A stretch of DNA of 38,929 nucleotides from assembly GCA_025451115.1 (NCBI GenBank), contig JANWKZ010000071.1, positions 1-38,929 of the forward strand, in the 5' to 3' direction. How positions within the stretch are numbered: the first letter of the stretch is position 1; each line of letters begins with the position of its first letter. This document shows, one piece after another, positions 16,258-23,681 of the stretch. A program made the translations under genes and the position numbers. The stretch is from Bacteroidia bacterium (GTDB taxonomy: Bacteria; Bacteroidota; Bacteroidia; B-17B0; Aurantibacillaceae). Below the pieces are notes generated by a model, which worked only from the letters and a program-made list of their open reading frames with translations, did no database searches and had not been told where the DNA came from.

Positions 16258-16489
16258 AACTTATCTTTAAAAATCTTCTACCCGCGGCAGATTTAAAATA
16301 CTTTTCACGTTTTATCGCTTCATCCCGCGCCGCAAAAGATTCTGAATAGACAATTTTGAAAGGAGCTTTATTTTTTATGGATTGAGTGTGTCCGGCATTA
16401 TGCTGCTTTAGCCTTTCTTCTAAATTTTCACAATGCCCTTTATAAAGGCTGCCATCTTTCAAACTGCAAAGAACGTAAGCGTAAAACAT
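16220..16489 (-). CDS. GIY-YIG nuclease-family protein overlapping tRNA-Arg
   Basis: 89 residues. It has the small single-domain GIY-YIG fold: MFYAYVLCSLKDGSLYKGHC (the GIY- and YIG-equivalent strands), then LEERLKQHNAG with the conserved Arg, and a C-terminal EAIKREKYFKSAAGRRFLK. Such stand-alone proteins resemble UvrC/homing endonuclease cores; their cellular role is unclear. The last dozen codons are read through the 5' half of tRNA-Arg, and the TAA stop uses the last anticodon base and the next two bases of the anticodon loop. The protein core is complete before the overlap, so the tail SRSSMDRIEVS is probably an accidental extension. Confidence 0.85.
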   Translation of the reverse strand: MFYAYVLCSLKDGSLYKGHCENLEERLKQHNAGHTQSIKNKAPFKIVYSESFAARDEAIKREKYFKSAAGRRFLKISWSRSSMDRIEVS

Positions 16490-16524
16490 AGGTCTGTTCT
16501 ATACTTTAGCTAAAAGTTACTCTT

Positions 16525-17574
16525 TTAAAGTATCAACATCGCGTCTCCGTAAGAGTAGAAACGGTATTTCTCTTTCACCGCTTCCTTGTACGCTTTCATG
16601 ATAAGATCATATCCGCCAAATGCGCAGGTCATCATCAATAAAGTTGATTCAGGCATGTGGAAGTTTGTGACCATGCAATTGGCAATACTGAAATCGTAGG
16701 GAGGGAAAATGAATTTGTTGGTCCAGCCGGTATACGGATTTAAGTGGCCCGATACAGAAACCGAAGTTTCTACTGCGCGCATCACGGTTGTTCCAACCGC
16801 GCAAACGCGTCTCTTGCGGTCGATAGCTTTATTAACTACATCCACAGTTTTTTGCGGAATAGTTACTTCCTCAGAATCCATTTTATGCTTGGTAAGATCT
16901 TCAACCTCTACCATGCGGAAAGTTCCTAAGCCCACATGCAAAGTAACGTAGCTGAAGTTAATGCCTTTGATCTCTAAACGTTTCATCAGCTCGCGGCTAA
17001 AGTGCAGACCGGCCGTAGGCGCGGCAACAGCTCCTTCGTTCTTCGCGAAAATAGTTTGGTAGCGGTCTTTATCCGTTTCTTCCACTTTACGCTTAATGTA
17101 TTTTGGCAGCGGTGTTTCGCCCAGCTCATACAATGTCCTGCGAAAATCTTCGTACGGACCATCATACAGGAAGCGAAGTGTACGTCCGCGTGATGTGGTG
17201 TTGTCTATTACCTCTGCAACCAAAGAATCGTTCTCGCCGAAATACAATTTGTTACCAATACGGATCTTACGCGCAGGATCAACAAGCACGTCCCACAAAC
17301 GACTTTCCTGGTTCAGCTCGCGCAGCAGGAATACTTCGATCTTGGCTCCGGTCTTTTCTTTGTTGCCATACATACGCGCCGGAAAAACCTTTGTGTCGTT
17401 CATGATCATCATATCACCATCGTCAAAATAGTTTATGATGTCTTTGAATTTCTTGTGCTGGAATTTGCCGGTTTTGCGGTCAATGACCATCAGCTTACTT
17501 TCATCACGATTCTTGGCGGGGTACTCTGCCAGGCAATCTTTAGGCAGGTTAAACTTAAATGCGGTTAATTTCAT
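16525..17574 (-). CDS. queA: tRNA preQ1 ribosyltransferase-isomerase
   Basis: 349 residues, full length. QueA uses the ribosyl part of S-adenosylmethionine to convert preQ1 in tRNA to epoxyqueuosine. Signatures: [21 protein letters not shown] at the start, [14 protein letters not shown], the central [10 protein letters not shown], the [19 protein letters not shown] block, and the ending [18 protein letters not shown]. It lies upstream of the GIY-YIG/tRNA locus with 35 bp between; QueA acts on GUN-anticodon tRNAs, not the neighbouring tRNA-Arg, so the proximity is probably coincidental. Confidence 0.98.
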   Translation of the reverse strand: MKLTAFKFNLPKDCLAEYPAKNRDESKLMVIDRKTGKFQHKKFKDIINYFDDGDMMIMNDTKVFPARMYGNKEKTGAKIEVFLLRELNQESRLWDVLVDPARKIRIGNKLYFGENDSLVAEVIDNTTSRGRTLRFLYDGPYEDFRRTLYELGETPLPKYIKRKVEETDKDRYQTIFAKNEGAVAAPTAGLHFSRELMKRLEIKGINFSYVTLHVGLGTFRMVEVEDLTKHKMDSEEVTIPQKTVDVVNKAIDRKRRVCAVGTTVMRAVETSVSVSGHLNPYTGWTNKFIFPPYDFSIANCMVTNFHMPESTLLMMTCAFGGYDLIMKAYKEAVKEKYRFYSYGDAMLIL

Positions 17575-17756
17575 AAATTGGGTCCTCTCTTCTCTTATCG
17601 TAAAACACGGGAAACCACCTTTCGGGAAAATCTCTTTAATCTTACGGGATTAATTTTAAAAGCTGCAAATATAGTGTCAGAAAGGTCAAAAGTCAAGCCA
17701 AAACCGCAGACAAGCCGGCATTTTTTACAATAAATAACAGAATTGTTGGAAGTCAA

Positions 17757-18086
17757 TTACATGAAGCCCAGCTCAAGCTGCGCTACTTCGCTCATCATAT
17801 TCTTGTCCCAAGGCGGTTCAAAGGTCAATTCAAGTTTAACCGACTTAATATCAGGGAGTTGCTTTAATTTCCCTTCAAGTTCTGCCGGAAGGCTCTCGGC
17901 GGCCGGGCAATTAGGGGAAGTAAGGGTCATAATAACCTTTAGATCGTTATTATCGTCAATATTGATCTCGTAGATGAGGCCCAGCTCCCAAATGTCCACA
18001 GGAATCTCCGGATCGAAGCAGGTCTTGATCTCATCGACCACTCGTTGAGCAAGTTCCGCGTTTTTAGATGTAATGATGGCTGACAT
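17757..18086 (-). CDS. DUF59 (MIP18/SufT-like) Fe-S assembly protein
   Basis: 109 residues. It has the DUF59 core: VVDEIKTCFDPEIPVDIWELGLIYEI (about 16-41), LTSPNCPAAESLP with the conserved Cys60, and the ending ELTFEPPWDKNMMSE. This is the PaaD/MIP18-like type found with SUF genes and thought to help deliver Fe-S clusters to target proteins. Here it lies near sufE on the same strand but has its own -7 box, so it can be expressed separately. Whether it is SufT proper cannot be decided here. Confidence 0.92.
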   Translation of the reverse strand: MSAIITSKNAELAQRVVDEIKTCFDPEIPVDIWELGLIYEINIDDNNDLKVIMTLTSPNCPAAESLPAELEGKLKQLPDIKSVKLELTFEPPWDKNMMSEVAQLELGFM

Positions 18087-18094
18087 TAAGGGCG

Positions 18095-18102
18095 CAAATT
18101 TA
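18095..18102 (-). promoter_or_regulatory. -7 promoter box for the DUF59 gene
   Basis: The minus strand reads TAAATTTG, a perfect TAnnTTTG, 8 bp before the ATG at 18086. Confidence 0.5.
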
Positions 18103-18176
18103 CGGATTTTAAACCAATGAAGCGGTTAATTTAGTTTAAGGATTCATTTAACAGATTTACTTGCCGCAAACAGCCG

Positions 18177-18276
18177 AAACCACAGAGGAAACAGCCGAGA
18201 AAATACAACACAGAGGGCACAAAGAATAACTCTCCGTGTTCTCTGTGGGCTGTTTACTTTGTGTTCTTTGTGGTTC
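18177..18276. repeat. Long imperfect inverted repeat (CACAGAGG type)
   Basis: AACCACA (18178-18184) and AAACAGCC (18189-18196) pair with TGTGGTT (18269-18275) and GGCTGTTT (18248-18255). The interior (ACACAGAGGGCACAAAG against CTCCGTGTTCTCTGTG) also pairs partly. It lies between the sufE stop and the DUF59 promoter and contains no ORF. Words of this kind are common in dispersed intergenic repeats. Confidence 0.5.
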
Positions 18277-18294
18277 CTGCTGTTGTCGTCCGAC

Positions 18295-18717
18295 TTAAGA
18301 TTTATGACTCAAAGCAAACGCGTCAAGCTTCATCTGCTTGATCATACTTACAAGCCCGTTGGCACGGGTAGGCGAGAGATGCTCTTTCAAACCGATTTTT
18401 TCTATAAAATCAAGTTTTGCATCAAGAATGTCTTTTGGCTTTTGATCAGAAAGGACCCGCACCATCAACGCAACCATTCCTTTCGTTATAATAGCGTCGC
18501 TGTCGGCGGTGAAAAGTATTTTCCCGTCCTTTAGTTCCGAGTGCATCCACACGCGACTCTGGCAGCCTTTAATTAATTTATCGTCGGTTTTGTTTTCGGG
18601 AGAAATAATAGGAAGCGACTTTCCAAGCTCTATCAGGTGTTCGTACTTCTGTTCCCAGTCGTCGCCAAACAATTCAAATTCTTCTATAATTTCATTTTCG
18701 ATCTCGGCGATGCTCAC
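18295..18717 (-). CDS. sufE: Cysteine desulfuration protein SufE
   Basis: 140 residues starting at a GTG (18717). SufE takes the persulfide sulfur from SufS and passes it on for Fe-S cluster assembly. The active-site motif KGCQSRVW is present, with Cys52, and so are the family helix ELFGDDWEQKYEHLIELGK and the late THRANG-like SPTRANGLVSMI. It begins only 2 bp after the kdnB stop, so it is probably translated from the kdnAB transcript. sufS and sufBCD are not in the window. Confidence 0.95.
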   Translation of the reverse strand: MSIAEIENEIIEEFELFGDDWEQKYEHLIELGKSLPIISPENKTDDKLIKGCQSRVWMHSELKDGKILFTADSDAIITKGMVALMVRVLSDQKPKDILDAKLDFIEKIGLKEHLSPTRANGLVSMIKQMKLDAFALSHKS

Positions 18718-18719
18718 AA

Positions 18720-19802
18720 CTACATTCTTTTGTAAAGTTCTTTGATCGAGGCTATGTTCACTTTCTCTTTCCAGCTATCGCCATAAGCCTGGTGCCACAT
18801 GTGGGGTAAGTTATAAGCTACTTCTGCCATTTTGGTAATGGTTTCGTCGCTCCATGTTTTCGAAAGGTTTTGCGGTAATACAATTTTATGTTTCACCAGC
18901 ATTTGCTTGAACTCTTTCACGCCATCAGTATAAACATCATCCAAATGTTGAAAGGCAACGCAGTTGGCGTAACAGTGACGGTAATCTAATATTTTCGAAA
19001 GTCCATAGCTCAATGCATGACAAACACCGACTTCACTATAACTTAAACTTAGTCCGCCCATTAAAGAAGCGACCATTAATTTATCATCATTTACTTCAGA
19101 ACGACCACTGTTACTTCCTAAAAAAACTTCGCGGCAAAGTGAAAGTGACTGCTCTGCGTAGGCGTGACTAAAAGCGTTGTTCAAAGTTCCGTTCTCTGAT
19201 TCTATGCAGTGAATGTAAGTATCCATGCCGGTATTGAACCACCAATCGTCGGGAACGCTCTTAATTAATTCGGGATCGAGGATCACTTGATTAAAAACCG
19301 TCCACTCGCATTTCAAACCTAATTTTTTTACGGGGCCCGTAAGTACGGCCGTACTGCTGCATTCGGCGCCGGTTCCGCTGATGGTTGGTATCCCTAAATG
19401 ATAAACGCCGGGTTTCTTAATAAGGTTTAGACCTTGATACAAAGTAGAAGAACCCTCGTTGGTGAGCATTAGAGCAACGGCTTTGGCAATATCCATGATG
19501 CTTCCGCCACCAATGCCAATAAGACCGCTGGGCAATCCTTTTTCTTTTAAGATCCTATCGCGTAGATTGTCGATCTGTTCCGTAGTTGGTTCATGTTGGT
19601 CAACATCCTCGAACAGAACGATGTCTTCGGGTTTTGCCGGAATTCTTTTGGAGAGTTCCTTTCCTTCAAAATATTTATCTACTACAAATACAAAATAGTT
19701 CTTGTTCTCTTTGCGGATCGGGGCAATGATCTCGTCGAGCATGTTGAATGCCCCGCGCCCGAAAACCACTTTGTCGATGTTCTTGAAATTCTTGTGCTGC
19801 AT
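18720..19802 (-). CDS. kdnB: Kdo C8 alcohol dehydrogenase (8-amino-Kdo biosynthesis)
   Basis: 360 residues. An iron-type (group III) alcohol dehydrogenase that closely resembles, from memory, Shewanella oneidensis KdnB, which oxidises the C8 hydroxyl of Kdo. It begins MQHKNFKNIDKVVFGRG and has the nucleotide loop GIGGGSIMDIAKAVALMLTN (about 96-115), IPTISGTGAE (about 138-147), and metal ligands Asp194, His198 (TGMDTYIHC), His262 (VCHALSYGLS) and His276 (DYRHCYAN). The EPTTEQID stretch is also shared. It starts 3 bp after the kdnA stop and ends 2 bp before sufE. The pairing with kdnA makes the assignment strong; activity is inferred. Confidence 0.9.
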   Translation of the reverse strand: MQHKNFKNIDKVVFGRGAFNMLDEIIAPIRKENKNYFVFVVDKYFEGKELSKRIPAKPEDIVLFEDVDQHEPTTEQIDNLRDRILKEKGLPSGLIGIGGGSIMDIAKAVALMLTNEGSSTLYQGLNLIKKPGVYHLGIPTISGTGAECSSTAVLTGPVKKLGLKCEWTVFNQVILDPELIKSVPDDWWFNTGMDTYIHCIESENGTLNNAFSHAYAEQSLSLCREVFLGSNSGRSEVNDDKLMVASLMGGLSLSYSEVGVCHALSYGLSKILDYRHCYANCVAFQHLDDVYTDGVKEFKQMLVKHKIVLPQNLSKTWSDETITKMAEVAYNLPHMWHQAYGDSWKEKVNIASIKELYKRM

Positions 19803-19805
19803 AAA

Positions 19806-21014
19806 TTAAGCGGTAACCGGTTTCATGGCCTTAGTAACACATTCCGAAATTTTTGCCGCCAACGTTTTCATATCTTCTTCGGTCCATTTGAATTTTATGC
19901 CGAACGAAATTAAACGACCGATGGTTTCCTGTGTTTTTGGAAGCTGAAGATTTTTGTAATCCTGGGGCGCGCCTAAAACCTCGATAGGCAGTTTGCTTAT
20001 TGTTTTTAATTCTTTGATATGATCCCACTGGTTGATGAAGTGATACATGTTGAGAAACCAATAATCAAATCCTGCAACACCGGCATTCTTCATTTCATTA
20101 ACGGCGCGTTTGGTGGTTTCGGTATCCGGCAACATAATATTTAAGAACGTAGCAGAGTCTCCGTTCGGATCAGCAACCTTTGCAAATGAAATGCCCGGCG
20201 TTTTCGATAAAAGCTCCTGCATAAATTTTTTATGCTTGCGGTTCTTTTCTTTTATCATAGGCACTTTGCGTGTTTGCGCAACTCCAACGGCCGCATGTAA
20301 TTCAGAAATTCTGTAGTTAAATCCTAAGTAAGGATGGTTTTCCATTCCACGGGCGTTCCCAATGTGGTCGTGACCATGATCGCTATACACATCGGCTTTT
20401 TTGTAGGTGGTTTCGTCATTTGTAACTAAAACACCACCTTCACCGGCTGTTGCAATTTTGAAAAAATCGAAAGAATAACTGCCGGCCTGACCGAAAAGTC
20501 CCGTATAAGTTCCTTTGTAAGAAGAAGCGAAGGCTTGTCCAGCATCTTCAACCAAAATAAGTTTATGATCGTTTATCACCTTCATGATCGGATCCATATC
20601 GGCCATGCCCCCGCACATGTGCACAAGGCAAACCGCTTTTGTTTTAGGGGTGATCGCTTTCTTGATCCCCTCGGCGCTCAGGCAAAGTGTCTCATCAATT
20701 TCAGCGAACACGGGCAATGCCCCTACGAAGAGAACGGCCTCGATGGTTGCCATAAAAGTAAAGGGCGGAACGATCACTTCATCGCCGGTACCAATACCGC
20801 TCGCTGCTAAAGCTGTAGCAATGGCCTTAGAACCGCTGCTCATGGCATGCGCGAACTTAGCGCCGGTGATCTTTCTCACTTCGGCCTCAAAATCCTTAGC
20901 TTTCCAGTGGTTGTTGCGGATGGCTTCCTGGTTATAACGGAATAAACATCCGGTGTTCAATACATCTTCTACTTCTTTACGCTCTTCGGCGCCAAATAAT
21001 TCTGTTCCTGGCAT
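19806..21014 (-). CDS. kdnA: Kdo 8-aminotransferase, PLP-dependent (8-amino-Kdo biosynthesis)
   Basis: 402 residues. DegT/DnrJ/EryC1/StrS-type sugar aminotransferase matching, from memory, S. oneidensis KdnA: MPGTELFGAEERKEVEDVLN, FRYN, DEVIVPPFTFMATIEAVLF, FAEIDETLCLSAEGI and LVHMCGGMADMD. The PLP Lys is Lys186 (SFDFFKIATAGEGG), and Asp158 in VEDAGQ should contact the pyridine nitrogen. With KdnB it converts Kdo to 8-amino-3,8-dideoxy-octulosonate (Kdo8N), a lipopolysaccharide sugar that adds a positive charge. It has a perfect -7 box 18 bp before the ATG and leads the kdnA-kdnB-sufE unit. Confidence 0.92.
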   Translation of the reverse strand: MPGTELFGAEERKEVEDVLNTGCLFRYNQEAIRNNHWKAKDFEAEVRKITGAKFAHAMSSGSKAIATALAASGIGTGDEVIVPPFTFMATIEAVLFVGALPVFAEIDETLCLSAEGIKKAITPKTKAVCLVHMCGGMADMDPIMKVINDHKLILVEDAGQAFASSYKGTYTGLFGQAGSYSFDFFKIATAGEGGVLVTNDETTYKKADVYSDHGHDHIGNARGMENHPYLGFNYRISELHAAVGVAQTRKVPMIKEKNRKHKKFMQELLSKTPGISFAKVADPNGDSATFLNIMLPDTETTKRAVNEMKNAGVAGFDYWFLNMYHFINQWDHIKELKTISKLPIEVLGAPQDYKNLQLPKTQETIGRLISFGIKFKWTEEDMKTLAAKISECVTKAMKPVTA

Positions 21015-21032
21015 GTTAAAGTTTTTGGTTTA

Positions 21033-21040
21033 CAAATATA
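21033..21040 (-). promoter_or_regulatory. -7 promoter box for kdnA-kdnB-sufE
   Basis: The minus strand reads TATATTTG, a perfect TAnnTTTG ending 18 bp before the kdnA ATG. Confidence 0.55.
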
Positions 21041-21087
21041 CGAATTTACTATCGCAGCCTATAACGCCAAAGGAAGTGTAAAATTGC

Positions 21088-21942
21088 CTACTTATGCCAA
21101 AGATCTTCCTCGCCGCTATCAATTTTTTCGCGATTCTTCTTGTTCTCGGTATCTACCTCAAATCCTTTGCTGTTCTCCGGTTTATCCCTGTCGTACACAT
21201 TGCTTTCCCGCAACACATAACTGCTGTAAGGCCGTTTCATAAAAAGATCACGATACGTGTAAAGATCCTTCGTTCCGGTTGGGTTCATGGTCAGGTAGCC
21301 GCTCAATACTTCGCAACATTCCGGGAAATAGACCCAGTATAGTTCTTTGTTTTTTTCCAACTTGCGATCATAATAAACCGGTGCTATGCCTATCACTTTT
21401 TTTTCCATCAATACGCTCCGCTTATTGAAGAACCAGTCTTCCTTTACTACGTATCCGATGATCTTATCACTGCTCATCGTATCGGCGCGAAGTGTTTTTA
21501 CCAGGGTATCTACACCATTCTCGTCAATGATACGTTCTTCCACGGTGTCTTTTCTAATACCCAGCCGTTTGAATTCAGCCATTTTGATGGGTACATTTTT
21601 AACCGAACCGAAATCCGAACTTTTAAAGCAGTTTATCTTTCCCTTTACGATCCAAAGGTTCAGCACTTCGTACAGGGGATAAATACTTTGCTTGGTATCA
21701 CCATTATTGCAAAGCTTCTTATTGATCGATTCCCTGAAATCAATAAAGCTCCAGACTTTTTTCGAAAACATCACCTGTTGCTCGGTCAGCTTCACAAACT
21801 TCTTTTCGGCGGTGTCTTTTTTGCCGTTCGGATCGAATACAGATCCCTTATTCTTAGGCCAGTACGGACAAAGCGTATCCTGCGCGGAAACAGTAAAACC
21901 GGCCAGCAGGAGCAGAGGAAGTATTTTTTGAAAAAAGCCTAT
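21088..21942 (-). CDS. GldN/PorN-like T9SS protein, orphan, start codon unclear
   Basis: The C-terminal 200 residues match the GldN family of the T9SS/gliding apparatus: LYEVLNLWIVKGKINCF, EDWFFNKRSVLMEKKVIGIAPV, LYWVYFPECCEVLSGY, the diagnostic SSYVLRESNVYDR, and the final EEDLWHK. Upstream of an internal GTG at 21795 the same frame continues through a mature N-terminus and a convincing signal peptide (FFQKILPLLLLAGFTVSAQD). No ATG, GTG or TTG precedes that peptide; the first plausible initiator is ATA at 21942, giving about 284 residues, against about 320 for known GldN. GldN works in a ring with GldK, but no gldKLM is nearby, so this is an extra, GldO-like copy. The start may be ATA or the ATG may have been lost. 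Confidence 0.75.
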   Translation of the reverse strand: MGFFQKILPLLLLAGFTVSAQDTLCPYWPKNKGSVFDPNGKKDTAEKKFVKLTEQQVMFSKKVWSFIDFRESINKKLCNNGDTKQSIYPLYEVLNLWIVKGKINCFKSSDFGSVKNVPIKMAEFKRLGIRKDTVEERIIDENGVDTLVKTLRADTMSSDKIIGYVVKEDWFFNKRSVLMEKKVIGIAPVYYDRKLEKNKELYWVYFPECCEVLSGYLTMNPTGTKDLYTYRDLFMKRPYSSYVLRESNVYDRDKPENSKGFEVDTENKKNREKIDSGEEDLWHK

Positions 21943-22064
21943 GAGTAAAAATAGAGATTTCTGGTAAATGAACGTATGCTTTAGACGACCTGTATGTTTT
22001 GGCGGACGTAATTGTTCAAATTAACTATCGATGGCCCCGTGAACGACAGTATACCGGAATTATT

Positions 22065-22072
22065 TATTTTCG
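22065..22072 (+). promoter_or_regulatory. -7-like box for the alkD-type gene
   Basis: TATTTTCG, one base off TAnnTTTG, ending 4 bp before the ATG at 22077. It supports that start over the TTG upstream. Confidence 0.4.
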
Positions 22073-22076
22073 CTCC

Positions 22077-22742
22077 ATGCAACACTACTATTACGAAGTA
22101 AGGGGAAGGATCCTTAAAAGCGGCCAAACCATACCGGATGTGAGGTCTGCTTTTAAAAAAGGATACTCATTCTCGAACCTTCCTTTCAAAGAGCAATTGA
22201 TCATTTGGGAGTACATCTGGAAAAACAACAATAATTGGCGCGTAAAGACCCAGCCTTTCTTTTATTGCGAAAAGCACGCGGTAATGGAAAAGAACAGCAA
22301 GCATGCATGGAAGATCTTAAAGAAATGGCAGAATGAGGTGAGCGACTGGTCGTTTTGCGACAGTCTTAGTAAGATCTATACGAAGCACCTCGAGTATTTT
22401 CCGGAGGAAGTATACGCACAGCTTAAAAAGTGGAACACAGACAAGGACCCCTGGAAGCGCCGGCAATCAGTTATAAGCCTTCTTTATTATACGCGGACAA
22501 AAAAGAAAGTGCTTCCGTTCGATCAGATCCTTCCGCTGATAGAAAAGCTTTTGGACGATAAAGAATACTATGTACAAAAAGGAGTGGGTTGGAGCTTACG
22601 TGAATTATACAATGCCTATCCTCAAAAAACTTTTGGCTGGATGCAAAAGAATATCCATAAAGTAAGCGGAATTGCTTTCAGCTCGGCAAGTGAAAAGCTG
22701 AGCATCAAGCAGAAAAGTGAATTAAAGGAACTTCGGAAATAA
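22077..22742 (+). CDS. AlkD-type DNA alkylation repair glycosylase
   Basis: 221 residues from the ATG at 22077. I reject the TTG start at 21999 because a near-perfect -7 box (22065-22072) lies between them. The protein is an all-alpha HEAT-like repeat protein of the AlkD/AlkC family, which excises cationic N3- and N7-alkylpurines. The key catalytic pattern is visible: Trp then Asp four residues later (DWSFCDSL, matching AlkD W109/D113), Arg in DPWKRRQSV (R148), and Trp in KGVGWSLREL (W187). Residue matches are from memory of the Bacillus cereus enzyme. It is divergent from the gldN-like gene and convergent with xerD. Confidence 0.88.
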   Translation: MQHYYYEVRGRILKSGQTIPDVRSAFKKGYSFSNLPFKEQLIIWEYIWKNNNNWRVKTQPFFYCEKHAVMEKNSKHAWKILKKWQNEVSDWSFCDSLSKIYTKHLEYFPEEVYAQLKKWNTDKDPWKRRQSVISLLYYTRTKKKVLPFDQILPLIEKLLDDKEYYVQKGVGWSLRELYNAYPQKTFGWMQKNIHKVSGIAFSSASEKLSIKQKSELKELRK

Positions 22743-23642
22743 TTATTTGTTCCGGGGATGATGTTTCTCGATCACATCCTTCAGTTGTTTGCGGCTGATG
22801 TGTGTATAGATCTCGGTGGTAGTAATGCTTTCATGTCCCAGCATTTCCTGTACCGCCCGCAGATCGGCCCCGTTCTCTATTAAATGAGTGGCAAAACTGT
22901 GGCGTAGTGAGTGTGGCGAGATGGTTTTTTTAATCCCGGCTTTGACCACAAGGTCTTTAATGATCATGAATATCATCACACGCGAAAGTTTACTTCCTCT
23001 GCGGTTCAAAAACACAATGTCCTCATTGCCTTTCTTTATTAGAACATGACTCCGAACGTTTTTCAGGTAGAGTTCGATATGTTTTAAAGCAGTTCCATTT
23101 ATCGGAACCAGGCGCTGTTTATTTCCTTTGCCGATCACGATAATGTATTCTTCGTTATTGTGAATATTGCTGATCTGTAGGTTCACCACTTCGCTTACCC
23201 GCAAGCCGCAGCCGTATAGAGTTTCCAGCAGGGCCCGGTTGCGTTCTCCGTCAGGCGTACTTCGGTCAATTTGACTCAGGATATCATCGATCTCTTTTTC
23301 GTTCAGTACGTCGGGGAGTTTGCGGCTCAGGCGTGGCCAGTCGAGTAAAAGCGTAGGATCATTATCGATGGTGTTCTCGGTCAAAAGGAATTTGAAGAAC
23401 GAACGGATACCTGAAAGGATGCGCGCCTGTGTAGAGGCGCTTAAACCCAGGTCATTCAGTTGTTTAATGTATTTCTGTAAATGTTTGAGCTGTGTCTTCT
23501 GCGGTGAGGTCCCTTCCTCATCCATGAACAGGGCCAGACCACGAATATCGCGCAGGTAAGCCTCTACCGAATTGGGACTTAGCGATCTTTCGGTAGAAAG
23601 ATACATTTCGAAGCCTTTGATATCGGTTTGCCATTTACCCAC
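22743..23642 (-). CDS. xerD: Site-specific tyrosine recombinase XerD
   Basis: 299 residues from a GTG at 23642, the family's usual length; an ATG at 23699 in the same frame would add 19 residues and overlap the divergent acpH start. XerD with XerC resolves chromosome dimers at dif. The N-terminal SAM-like domain (MYLSTERSLSPNSVEAYLRD) is followed by the catalytic domain with Arg (GCGLRVSEV), Lys (GKGNKQRLVP), HSLRHSFATH, LGHESITTTEIYTHIS with the nucleophilic Tyr. The set is complete. It looks like the housekeeping enzyme rather than a phage integrase: no excisionase, tRNA or att repeats adjoin it. Its stop abuts that of the alkD-type gene. Confidence 0.95.
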   Translation of the reverse strand: MGKWQTDIKGFEMYLSTERSLSPNSVEAYLRDIRGLALFMDEEGTSPQKTQLKHLQKYIKQLNDLGLSASTQARILSGIRSFFKFLLTENTIDNDPTLLLDWPRLSRKLPDVLNEKEIDDILSQIDRSTPDGERNRALLETLYGCGLRVSEVVNLQISNIHNNEEYIIVIGKGNKQRLVPINGTALKHIELYLKNVRSHVLIKKGNEDIVFLNRRGSKLSRVMIFMIIKDLVVKAGIKKTISPHSLRHSFATHLIENGADLRAVQEMLGHESITTTEIYTHISRKQLKDVIEKHHPRNK

Positions 23643-23681
23643 GCTGCCTGCTAATTTACGCTTAATTCCTACCTTTATAAC

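Noticed and set aside
16525-17574. Functional link between queA and the adjacent tRNA
   Set aside because: QueA modifies tRNAs with GUN anticodons; the neighbour has CCU.
21999-22076. TTG start for the alkD-type gene
   Set aside because: A -7 box and an ATG lie downstream, and the extra 26 residues do not look like the family.
22743-23642. Phage or island integrase
   Set aside because: Length and motifs fit housekeeping XerD, and no tRNA, excisionase, direct repeats or cargo genes adjoin it.
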